A stretch of DNA of 5,270 nt, taken from an uncultured Granulicatella sp. (GTDB lineage Bacteria; Bacillota; Bacilli; Lactobacillales; Aerococcaceae). Each line of letters opens with the position of its first letter. The stretch's first letter is position 1. Below the pieces are notes generated by a model. That model saw nothing but the letters and a program-made list of their open reading frames with translations. It did no database searches and was not told where the DNA came from. Of this stretch, positions 1 to 5,209 are shown piece after piece. The stretch covers positions 1 through 5,270 of the forward strand of contig CAMYBO010000094.1 in the NCBI GenBank assembly GCA_947254045.1, read 5' to 3'. A program made the position numbers and the translations under genes.

Positions 1-2
1 AA

Positions 3-116
3 CATTGATATGTCTTTAATGCACAAGGAAGTCTATTAACAAATCAATGGAAAGATGCCTACTATTTAAAACCTTCTGTTGCAATGGCAGAAAATGAATA
101 GGTCTTCGATACACGG
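3..116 (+). pseudogene. Relic of a cell-wall (choline-type) binding repeat protein
   Basis: Read in frame 3, this stretch encodes aromatic-rich repeats: YVFNAQGSLLTNQW, then KDAYYLKPSVAMAENE, then VFDTR. These match the W-x(n)-YYLK-x-G-x-MA-x-NEW pattern of the cell-wall/choline-binding repeats of surface proteins in streptococci and relatives. Two in-frame stops interrupt it, TGA at 6-8 and TAG at 99-101. Each sits exactly where the repeat pattern expects tryptophan and is one base from TGG. After VFDTR the expected aromatic run (of the type YxxWFYLK) is missing, and the reading frame continues into unrelated sequence until a stop at 192-194. I infer a decayed 3' part of a surface-protein gene whose upstream portion lies outside the window. 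It is convergent with rluD. The family call rests on pattern recognition over about 38 codons, so it is moderate. Confidence 0.6.
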
Positions 117-131
117 AAAACTTTCCCAGGG

Positions 132-158
132 AAAATCAAGACCTTAAGCTTGATTTTT
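132..158. terminator. Possible bidirectional hairpin terminator
   Basis: AAAATCAAG (132-140) pairs perfectly with CTTGATTTT (149-157) around an 8-nt loop, giving a 9-bp stem flanked by A and T runs on either side. On the + strand it ends in five T's. On the minus strand it ends in four T's that are part of the stem. It lies about 90 bp downstream of the rluD stop and could end the relQ-ppnK-rluD transcript as well as anything reading in from the left. The stem is AT-rich, so the call is tentative. Confidence 0.4.
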
Positions 159-159
159 A

Positions 160-187
160 GCTATGAGCCCCCACGGGGGCTGCTAGC
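160..187. repeat. GC-rich hairpin without a T tract
   Basis: AGCCCCC (166-172) and GGGGGCT (175-181) are perfect complements. After a 2x2 internal mismatch they are extended by GCTA (160-163) and TAGC (184-187), making a 28-nt near-perfect inverted repeat. Only two bases separate the inner arms, so the real loop must open to about four. It is far more GC-rich than the surroundings. No T run follows on either strand, so it is not a textbook terminator. It could be part of the 3' end of the rluD transcript or the end of a small repeat element. Confidence 0.6.
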
Positions 188-212
188 GTCCTAGTACTAT
201 AGGAAAGTCATA

Positions 213-236
213 TTTATATATTTATATATTTATATC
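213..236. repeat. Three tandem copies of an 8-bp AT repeat
   Basis: The unit TTTATATA occurs at 213-220 and 221-228, followed by TTTATATC at 229-236. The array ends 9 bp beyond the rluD stop codon, in the 3' untranslated region. It is a short microsatellite-like tract that could vary in copy number. No function is evident. Confidence 0.8.
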
Positions 237-245
237 ATTCTATCT

Positions 246-1136
246 TTATCTATCGATATCAATCCACTCCGCCATGTCCTTCGGTAACGGAGCTTTCACA
301 CACATCTGCTCCCCCAACATCGGATGAATAAAATCCAACTGACTACAATGAAGTGCCTGCCTCACCAGTGGCTCAATCTTCTCGCCACCATATAAATCGT
401 CCCCTAATAACGGACAACCTAACCAACTAAAATGCACACGAATCTGATGCGTACGCCCTGTATGTAAACGAATCTTCACCAATTGACTATGCTGATACGT
501 TTCTTCTAACCAATACTCCGTTAAAGACGCCTTCCCATCTGATTTTACACAACGATTAATAATTGAATCATCCGTTCGTCCAATCGGAGCATCAATGAAA
601 TCATGCTCTTTTAAAACATCCTGTTTCGTTACAATCGCATGATATGTTTTTTGAATCGTTTTATTTCGAAGCGCTTGATCCATCCAAGCATGAACTACAC
701 GATGCTTCGCAAACATCATCACTCCCGTTGTATCACGATCTAACCTCGTCACAACATGAGTCACACAATCTTGAATTCTCTTCGTTTGTAAATAACCTTT
801 TACACGATTTGCCATTGATTGGTCTGGATGTAATTGTGATGGTATCGAAGCTGTTCCTTGTGGCTTATTCACAATTAGTAAGTAATCATCTTCGAATAAA
901 ATATCCAAAGGAATATGACTCGGCACAACTGTTTCATGCTCTCCTTCTGGAGGAATTACCATTGTGAGTACATCACCAGGCACTAATGTCTTTAAAACAA
1001 TTTCTTCTCGACCATTGACAAGTAATTTCCCATTTCTTTTGACATGGGCTAAAAATGTTTTTGTAATTCCCTTTTCTTGTAAAAAACTACGCATCATCAT
1101 AGGTGATGAATACGGATAAGTCCATGTTAAATTCAA
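246..1136 (-). CDS. rluD: RluA/RluD-family 23S rRNA pseudouridine synthase (YjbO-like)
   Basis: This 296-residue cytoplasmic enzyme isomerises uridine to pseudouridine in RNA, most likely large-subunit rRNA. Residues about 1-60 form an S4-like RNA-binding region (SFLQEKGIT, LLVNG, PGD). The catalytic domain starts near 78 (ILFEDDYLLIVNKPQG). The signature TRLDRDTTG is at 130-138, with D133 the predicted catalytic aspartate. The usual His before RLD is Thr, which I recall as typical of the Firmicute YjbO subgroup. The C-terminal family blocks LHTGRTHQIRVH (224-235), LLGDDLYGG (243-251) and LHCSQLDFIHP are all present. The start is TTG, supported by GAGGG six bases upstream; the next in-frame ATGs (codons 13-15) would remove the start of the S4 region and have no ribosome binding site. 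It lies 12 bp after ppnK, so is probably the last gene of the relQ operon. The exact rRNA target cannot be read from sequence, so the symbol is by family. Confidence 0.93.
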   Translation of the reverse strand: MNLTWTYPYSSPMMMRSFLQEKGITKTFLAHVKRNGKLLVNGREEIVLKTLVPGDVLTMVIPPEGEHETVVPSHIPLDILFEDDYLLIVNKPQGTASIPSQLHPDQSMANRVKGYLQTKRIQDCVTHVVTRLDRDTTGVMMFAKHRVVHAWMDQALRNKTIQKTYHAIVTKQDVLKEHDFIDAPIGRTDDSIINRCVKSDGKASLTEYWLEETYQHSQLVKIRLHTGRTHQIRVHFSWLGCPLLGDDLYGGEKIEPLVRQALHCSQLDFIHPMLGEQMCVKAPLPKDMAEWIDIDR

Positions 1137-1142
1137 TGATTT

Positions 1143-1147
1143 CCCTC
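1143..1147 (-). promoter_or_regulatory. Ribosome binding site fixing the rluD TTG start
   Basis: GAGGG on the minus strand lies six bases before the TTG start, within the 12-bp ppnK-rluD gap. Its position supports TTG over the downstream ATG codons and suggests translation closely linked to ppnK. Confidence 0.7.
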
Positions 1148-1148
1148 A

Positions 1149-1964
1149 TTATCTTTCTTCTAATTCTATTTTTCTTGCTCCAATAAAGGAGTTTTCTACT
1201 CTATCCCAGAAATGAGTATGACGATAGCGAACAAAAGAAACACGCTGCTTACTAATATGCAAGTGAACTTTAACAATATCGTTGGCATCATATGTTAAAT
1301 GATCCATTGATAACACCATTCCATTTTCACTATGTGGTAATAATGTTAACACTTCTTCTGGTGAAAAAATCATTGGCGAACTTAATGTACGATAAACACG
1401 ATTATTAATCGAAGCCATTTCTGTCATTTGCATCACTTCTGCTCTCGGATGAACAATAGCTCCTCCTAATGACTTATTCACTCCTGTTGAACCTGTTGGA
1501 GTTGAAACACAAACACCATCACCTCTAAAATTCTCAAATAATTCACCATTAATTAAGACTTCACATACAAGAGTTCCATTTACTTTTCTCAATGTTGATT
1601 CATTTAAAGCAATATGATATTCAACGGTACCATCTTCTTTTTCTAAAGTCACATCTAATAATGGATAGCTCACACTTTCTCCTTGATCATGCTTCAAGCT
1701 TTCAATTAATTCACCTACTTGAAAATCACGCCAATCTGTATAAAAGCCTAAATGACCTGTATGAATAGCTGCGAAGCGAATATGATCTAGTTGTGATTTG
1801 TAATGGTGGACAGCACCTAGTAAAGTTCCATCTCCCCCAATTGTAATCACAACATCTGGATTTTTATCATCTCGTTCAAATTCTTTTTGGCAACATAAAT
1901 TCAAAAATTCTTCTGCTACTTTTTGGCTTTTTTCTGATTGATTATAATATAACCCTACTTTCAT
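1149..1964 (-). CDS. nadK: NAD kinase
   Basis: This 271-residue cytoplasmic enzyme (also called PpnK, NadF or YjbN) phosphorylates NAD at the adenosine 2'-hydroxyl to give NADP, the only route to NADP(H) in most bacteria. The family motifs are intact and in order: GGDGT at 43-47 (catalytic D45), HTGHLGF at 68-74, NE at 121-122 followed by S, and the glycine-rich block with GDG at 148-150 and TPTGSTG at 155-161, followed by GGAIVHP at 167-173. Length is normal for the Firmicute enzyme. The ATG start has GAGGTGA four bases upstream, matching the extended anti-Shine-Dalgarno. It sits 40 bp after relQ and 12 bp before rluD, all minus strand, with no terminator in the gaps, so the three genes are probably co-transcribed. 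The same order (yjbM-yjbN-yjbO) is known from Bacillus subtilis. Nothing looks broken. Confidence 0.97.
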   Translation of the reverse strand: MKVGLYYNQSEKSQKVAEEFLNLCCQKEFERDDKNPDVVITIGGDGTLLGAVHHYKSQLDHIRFAAIHTGHLGFYTDWRDFQVGELIESLKHDQGESVSYPLLDVTLEKEDGTVEYHIALNESTLRKVNGTLVCEVLINGELFENFRGDGVCVSTPTGSTGVNKSLGGAIVHPRAEVMQMTEMASINNRVYRTLSSPMIFSPEEVLTLLPHSENGMVLSMDHLTYDANDIVKVHLHISKQRVSFVRYRHTHFWDRVENSFIGARKIELEER

Positions 1965-2004
1965 CCGTTCACCTCACCCTCTATTTATTTCCTAACATCA
2001 ACAT

Positions 2005-2667
2005 TTATGATTTTCTCTTACGTTGATTTTCTTTATTCGTAGAGAAAATATATTGAGCTTCTTGAATTTCTTCTCGAATTTGCGACATTTCTTCATCTAA
2101 TAAGAAGGCTGCTTCTGCTGCTCTTTCTAATCGTTCATGAATAATCTCTGGGAATTCTCCTTTATACTTATAGTTTAAAGAATGTTCAATCGTCGCCCAG
2201 AAATTCATCGCTAATGTTCGAATTTGAATTTCAACTAAAATTTTCTCTTCCCCTTCAATTCTTTGAACAGGATATTCTAATACAACATGATAAGAACGAT
2301 AACCACTTGCTTTCTTTTGATGGATATAATCACGTTCAATAATAATTGTAAAGTCATTTCGTTGACGAAGTAATCGTACGACTTCAAAAATATCTTCTAC
2401 GAATTGACACATAATTCGTAGTCCTGCAATATCTTGAACTCCTTCTAAAAAGTCTTCAGTCAAAATTTTTCTCACTTGCATTTTTTCTCGAATACTTTCA
2501 GGAGTTTTCACACGTCCCGTTATAAATTCAATCGGTGCATGTTTTCCTTTTTGACGATATTGAAGGCGAATGCCTTTTAATTTAATTTTTAATTCTTCAA
2601 TTGCTTGACTATAAGGTGCTAAAAAAGCATCCCAGTCTTCAACTTCTGGTAAATATTTTTCTTCCAT
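2005..2667 (-). CDS. relQ: Small alarmone synthetase RelQ (YjbM-like GTP pyrophosphokinase)
   Basis: This 220-residue cytoplasmic protein has a RelA/SpoT-type synthetase domain only. It transfers pyrophosphate from ATP to GTP or GDP to make (p)ppGpp. Visible synthetase motifs are ITGRVKTPESI (49-59), QDIAGLRI (78-85), the substrate-binding KKASGYRSYH (118-127), VEIQIRT (145-151) and NFWATIEH (155-162). There is no HD hydrolase domain and no TGS or ACT regulatory domain, and the length fits the small alarmone synthetase class; the start DWDAFLAPYSQAIEELK resembles RelQ rather than RelP. The C-terminus is a charged helix (about 177-220), consistent with RelQ tetramer assembly (family knowledge). 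ATG is preceded by AGGTGA four bases upstream. It is the first gene of the relQ-nadK-rluD operon and has a good extended -10 promoter. RelQ lacks hydrolase activity, so turnover must come from another enzyme. Confidence 0.95.
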   Translation of the reverse strand: MEEKYLPEVEDWDAFLAPYSQAIEELKIKLKGIRLQYRQKGKHAPIEFITGRVKTPESIREKMQVRKILTEDFLEGVQDIAGLRIMCQFVEDIFEVVRLLRQRNDFTIIIERDYIHQKKASGYRSYHVVLEYPVQRIEGEEKILVEIQIRTLAMNFWATIEHSLNYKYKGEFPEIIHERLERAAEAAFLLDEEMSQIREEIQEAQYIFSTNKENQRKRKS

Positions 2668-2696
2668 TTACTCACCTACTTTATTCTCATTCTCCT

Positions 2697-2725
2697 ATCA
2701 TAGCATATTTTTTTACTAAGTCTAA
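2697..2725 (-). promoter_or_regulatory. SigA-type promoter of the relQ operon
   Basis: On the minus strand TTAGAC (2720-2725) is followed after 17 bp by TATGAT (2697-2702), preceded by TGC, which gives an extended -10. The -10 matches consensus at five of six positions and the -35 is weaker. The predicted transcript begins near 2690, giving a leader of about 22 nt that contains the relQ ribosome binding site. This is the best promoter match in the divergent region. Confidence 0.7.
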
Positions 2726-2764
2726 AAGAATTTTGATAATCTTAAACTCTTCAATAGTTATTAT

Positions 2765-2793
2765 TTGTAATTCACATTAAATTAAGATAAAGT
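2765..2793 (+). promoter_or_regulatory. Weak candidate promoter for yjbK
   Basis: TTGTAA (2765-2770) is followed after 17 bp by TAAAGT (2788-2793); each matches consensus at four of six positions. Transcription from it would start near 2800, suiting the ATG at 2827 and leaving almost no leader for the upstream GTG at 2806. In such AT-rich sequence matches of this quality arise by chance, so it is tentative. Confidence 0.3.
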
Positions 2794-2812
2794 AATAAAA
2801 GCTTTGTGATAG

Positions 2813-2819
2813 AAAGAGG
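2813..2819 (+). promoter_or_regulatory. Ribosome binding site deciding the yjbK start
   Basis: AAAGAGG ends seven bases before the ATG at 2827. It lies downstream of the alternative in-frame GTG at 2806, which has no recognisable ribosome binding site of its own. This makes 2827 the better start. Confidence 0.65.
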
Positions 2820-2826
2820 TAGAAAC

Positions 2827-3417
2827 ATGGCCCATTTAGAAAAAGAATATAAAAATCTTCTAACAAAAGAACAATATGAATCTTTAAAAGAAGAATTCCA
2901 ATCTATTTTCACGAAAGATATTACGCAAACGAATCAATATTATGATTGTCACCAACAATTAGAAAATAATCGTTCTGCTTTACGAATTCGTCTTATTGAA
3001 GGAGAAAAAACAGGAGAAATCACATTAAAACTTCCTCAATCAGACTGCGAAGTTATTGAGATTACAGAAGAGTTACCTACAGAACAATTACAATGGTGGT
3101 TAGAAGAAGATATTTTTTTACTTCCAACAAGTATTAAGCTAGCGCTTGAAGAACAAGGAATTGAATTATCCAATATCTCTCCCACTGCTACTTTAACAAC
3201 CCATCGTTTAGAAGGAATGTTAAAACCTGGTTATTTACTAGTATTAGATGAAAGTCACTATGCTGATCAAACAGATTATGAAATTGAAATGGAAGTTGAA
3301 GATTTAGAAGAAGGAAAAGAAATTTTCTTAGAAATTTTAAATCGTCATGGTATTACTCCACAAAAACCAATTAGTAAAATTAGACGTGCATTACATGCTA
3401 CTAAAAATCTTGGCTAA
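2827..3417 (+). CDS. yjbK: CYTH-domain (triphosphate tunnel) protein, YjbK-like
   Basis: This protein of 196 residues (from the ATG at 2827) belongs to the CYTH/triphosphate tunnel metalloenzyme superfamily. These fold as a beta barrel whose tunnel binds phosphate-rich substrates with a divalent metal. The diagnostic ExExK motif is EKEYK at 5-9. Further tunnel-type charged residues are in LRIR (52-55), TLKL (66-69), HR (126-127), VLDES (139-143), the acidic strand YEIEMEVED (151-159) and KIRR (184-187). An open frame extends upstream to GTG at 2806, but AAAGAGG favours the ATG. It is divergent from relQ, as expected for the yjbK-yjbM neighbourhood. The substrate is unknown: inorganic triphosphatase activity is shown for some relatives and alarmone-related roles have only been suggested. 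The gene ends 80 bp before spxH, which has its own promoter. Confidence 0.88.
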   Translation: MAHLEKEYKNLLTKEQYESLKEEFQSIFTKDITQTNQYYDCHQQLENNRSALRIRLIEGEKTGEITLKLPQSDCEVIEITEELPTEQLQWWLEEDIFLLPTSIKLALEEQGIELSNISPTATLTTHRLEGMLKPGYLLVLDESHYADQTDYEIEMEVEDLEEGKEIFLEILNRHGITPQKPISKIRRALHATKNLG

Positions 3418-3430
3418 TCCAAGGCTTTTT
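3409..3430 (+). terminator. Weak terminator overlapping the yjbK stop codon
   Basis: CTTGG (3409-3413) and CCAAG (3419-3423) form a 5-bp stem with a 5-nt loop that contains the TAA stop, followed by GC and five T's (3426-3430). The stem is short, so termination may be partial and some yjbK transcripts could run into spxH. Confidence 0.4.
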
Positions 3431-3431
3431 A

Positions 3432-3461
3432 TTCAGATTTTTTTCAGTTTTCTGATACAAT
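3432..3461 (+). promoter_or_regulatory. Extended -10 promoter for spxH
   Basis: TACAAT (3456-3461) with an upstream TGA (3453-3455) forms a strong extended -10 element. The best -35 is TTCAGA (3432-3437) at an 18-bp spacing and is poor, as is common with extended -10 promoters. The predicted start near 3468 gives a leader of about 30 nt before the GTG. Confidence 0.6.
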
Positions 3462-3478
3462 ATAGGTATAAATCAACG

Positions 3479-3485
3479 AAAGGAG
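3479..3485 (+). promoter_or_regulatory. Distant ribosome binding site of spxH
   Basis: AAAGGAG lies 12 bases before the GTG at 3498, longer than the usual 5-9. An in-frame TAG at 3489-3491 rules out any nearer upstream start. Strong pairing combined with long spacing and GTG suggests modest translation. Confidence 0.65.
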
Positions 3486-3497
3486 ATCTAGTTAGAC

Positions 3498-4184
3498 GTG
3501 AAGAATAGTGAACTGAGTCGTATTCAACCTAGTCCATTATCTACTGAGAGAATTTTCGACTGTTACTTATTTATTAATCCTATTGGAAAAAAATGTTATC
3601 ATTGTGAACAAGAAGTGATGGAATTTATTGAACGAACTCCATATAAAGTACACGTTCATTTCATCCCTTTTCATAATTTTAAATCTGTAACGCAGTATAT
3701 GAAAAATAATCAGTTAAATAATAAGAACATCGACTTACGAAACGAAATCTATACAAAAATCTATGATGCTTCCCTATCTTATAAGGCTGCCCTTTTACAA
3801 GGGAAAAAATTAGGAAGAGCCTTTTTAATGGAATTGCAAACACAACTACATCTTCTTCATAAAGAATACACTCCTGAATTATTACAGGAAATTATTCAAA
3901 TAATTGGACTTGATGAAAAAATGTTTTACGAAGATAAAGCGAGTAAACTCGTTCATCAAGAATATGAAAGAGATCAACAAATTGCACAAGAAATGATGGT
4001 TGAATCAAACCCTTCTCTTGTTATATTTGATAATTTAAATCAACAATTTGGCGTTATTTTACATGAAAATATTTCAGCAGATATGATTGAACATGTCTGT
4101 GAAAATCTACATCATGCAATAGAAAAATGCCCTAAAAAGACACAAAAGCATCAATCTTGCTGTGTGGTTAAAATGGTACATTAA
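3498..4184 (+). CDS. spxH: Spx-degradation adaptor, DsbA-like thioredoxin-fold protein (YjbH/SpxH)
   Basis: This is a 228-residue cytoplasmic protein with no signal peptide. In Bacillus and Staphylococcus, SpxH (YjbH) binds the redox-stress regulator Spx and delivers it to ClpXP. The first strand FDCYLFINPIGKKC ends in a thioredoxin-like CYHC motif (C33, C36). A helical insert (about 76-165) follows, then SNPSLVIFD (170-178), where P172 occupies the cis-proline position of thioredoxin folds. The order matches the DsbA/FrnE-like family. The C-terminal 28 residues carry C201, C211, C221, C222 and several histidines (205, 206, 218, 228), a possible metal-binding or redox tail. It is shorter than Bacillus and staphylococcal YjbH (roughly 260-300 residues from memory). 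GTG is the only plausible start, since an in-frame stop lies just upstream. Linkage to yjbK and relQ supports the call; a generic DsbA-family protein is the main alternative. Confidence 0.85.
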   Translation: MKNSELSRIQPSPLSTERIFDCYLFINPIGKKCYHCEQEVMEFIERTPYKVHVHFIPFHNFKSVTQYMKNNQLNNKNIDLRNEIYTKIYDASLSYKAALLQGKKLGRAFLMELQTQLHLLHKEYTPELLQEIIQIIGLDEKMFYEDKASKLVHQEYERDQQIAQEMMVESNPSLVIFDNLNQQFGVILHENISADMIEHVCENLHHAIEKCPKKTQKHQSCCVVKMVH

Positions 4185-4189
4185 ACTAT

Positions 4190-4215
4190 AAGAGACTGGA
4201 TTTCAGTCTCTTTTT
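4190..4215 (+). terminator. Rho-independent terminator after spxH
   Basis: AAGAGACTG (4190-4198) pairs with CAGTCTCTT (4204-4212) around the 5-nt loop GATTT, and a T tract runs to 4215. The stem is perfect over 9 bp and begins 5 bp after the spxH stop. It finishes only 7 bp before the GGAGG of rnhC. Confidence 0.85.
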
Positions 4216-4233
4216 ATTCATTGGAGGTTATTT

Positions 4234-5148
4234 ATGGCAACAACTGTTTTATTATTAGATGAACAAACAATCCAACAATTGGGTGACATTTATCAAAATG
4301 CTATTCATCAAATTCCCCCTCATGCATATTATCAGTTAAAACTTCCTTCTTTAACGGTTACGGCTTATAAATCTGGAAAAGTTGTATTACAAGGAACTAA
4401 TGTGGACTCATTTGTTCAAAAACATCATTTGACAGCTTCGACAAGTACAAAAAAAACAAAGGTTGAAACAAATGGCCTTCCAGAAGGATTTTCAAACTGG
4501 GGAGTCATTGGTAGTGATGAAGTTGGAACAGGAAGTTATTTTGGTCCATTAACTGTGGCTTGTGCTTTTGTACCTGAAAATCTTATTAAAGAATTGCAAA
4601 TACTAGGTGTAAAAGATTCTAAAAATTTAACAGATGCTCAAATTCAAGAAATCGTTCCAAAAATTAAAGAATTGGTTCCATACAAATTACTTACACTTTG
4701 GCCTGAAAAATACAATGAAGTACAACAAACCAAAAATTTAAACGAAATGAAAGCACTGCTTCATAATCAAGCGATTAAACGATTATACCAACAAATTAAT
4801 GCTGATTTGCTTCAAGCGGTGCTAATTGATGAATTTTGTTCTCCATCAAACTATTATCGTTATTTAGGAGATCAATCTGCTCCTCTTAAACCTATTACGT
4901 ATTTTAAAACGAAAGGTGAAAGCCACCATATTGCAGTAGCTGCCGCATCTATGATTGCACGAGATGCATTTTTAGAAGGATTAAAAACTTTATCGAAAGA
5001 ATACGGATATCCACTACTCTCTGGCGCTAACGCTGCAGTAGATGAATTAGCAAATAAAATTTTAAAACAAGAAGGCATGGAAGGTTTAAAAAAAGTTGCC
5101 AAATTACACTTTGCCAACACTCAAAAAGCTATTGATTTAGTAAAATAA
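4234..5148 (+). CDS. rnhC: Ribonuclease HIII
   Basis: This 304-residue cytoplasmic endonuclease cuts the RNA strand of RNA:DNA hybrids, removing R-loops and primer RNA. Residues about 1-80 are the TBP-like substrate-binding domain that distinguishes RNase HIII from HII (LPSLTVTAYKSGKVVLQG). The catalytic domain opens with GSDEVGTGSYFGPL (93-106), giving acidic residues D95 and E96. D199 (VLIDEF) is the third, and E229 in TKGE is the likely fourth of the DEDE set. VKDSKNL (126-132) and AVAAASMIARDAFL (234-247) are conserved family blocks. The length is normal and the sequence complete. ATG is preceded by GGAGG with a 6-bp spacer. A terminator separates it from spxH by under 50 bp, so rnhC depends on readthrough or on a promoter inside the spxH 3' end. 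A hairpin at 5164-5201 ends it. Confidence 0.97.
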   Translation: MATTVLLLDEQTIQQLGDIYQNAIHQIPPHAYYQLKLPSLTVTAYKSGKVVLQGTNVDSFVQKHHLTASTSTKKTKVETNGLPEGFSNWGVIGSDEVGTGSYFGPLTVACAFVPENLIKELQILGVKDSKNLTDAQIQEIVPKIKELVPYKLLTLWPEKYNEVQQTKNLNEMKALLHNQAIKRLYQQINADLLQAVLIDEFCSPSNYYRYLGDQSAPLKPITYFKTKGESHHIAVAAASMIARDAFLEGLKTLSKEYGYPLLSGANAAVDELANKILKQEGMEGLKKVAKLHFANTQKAIDLVK

Positions 5149-5163
5149 TTCCGAAAAGAATAA

Positions 5164-5209
5164 AGGCGTACAATCAAGTTCAAACACCTGATTATACGCC
5201 TGTTATTTT
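5164..5209. terminator. Terminator after rnhC, probably bidirectional
   Basis: AGGCGTA (5164-5170) pairs with TACGCCT (5195-5201). After one C/A mismatch, AATCA (5172-5176) pairs with TGATT (5189-5193), leaving a 12-nt loop. On the + strand the tail is GTTATTTT (5202-5209). On the minus strand it is TTTATTCTTTT, so a convergent gene could also end here. It lies 16 bp after the rnhC stop. Confidence 0.75.

Noticed and set aside
102..194. Open reading continuing from the repeat relic into the hairpin region
   Set aside because: After VFDTR the translation loses all repeat character and simply runs through the inverted repeats to a stop; it is not credible coding sequence.
644..967. 107-codon + strand open frame
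   Set aside because: It lies wholly antisense inside rluD, has no ribosome binding site and resembles no family. The minus-strand gene has intact catalytic motifs, so this is a shadow.
2739..2788. ATCTTAA/TTAAGAT inverted repeat in the relQ-yjbK divergent region as an operator
   Set aside because: Arms of 7 bp separated by 36 bp in very AT-rich sequence are expected by chance, and they match no operator that I know.
2806..2826. Upstream GTG start for yjbK adding seven residues
   Set aside because: It has no ribosome binding site, and the added residues precede the ExExK motif that normally sits at the extreme N-terminus. AAAGAGG points to the ATG at 2827.
4872..5120. 82-codon minus-strand open frame
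   Set aside because: It is antisense to the conserved C-terminal half of rnhC and shows no motif or start signal.
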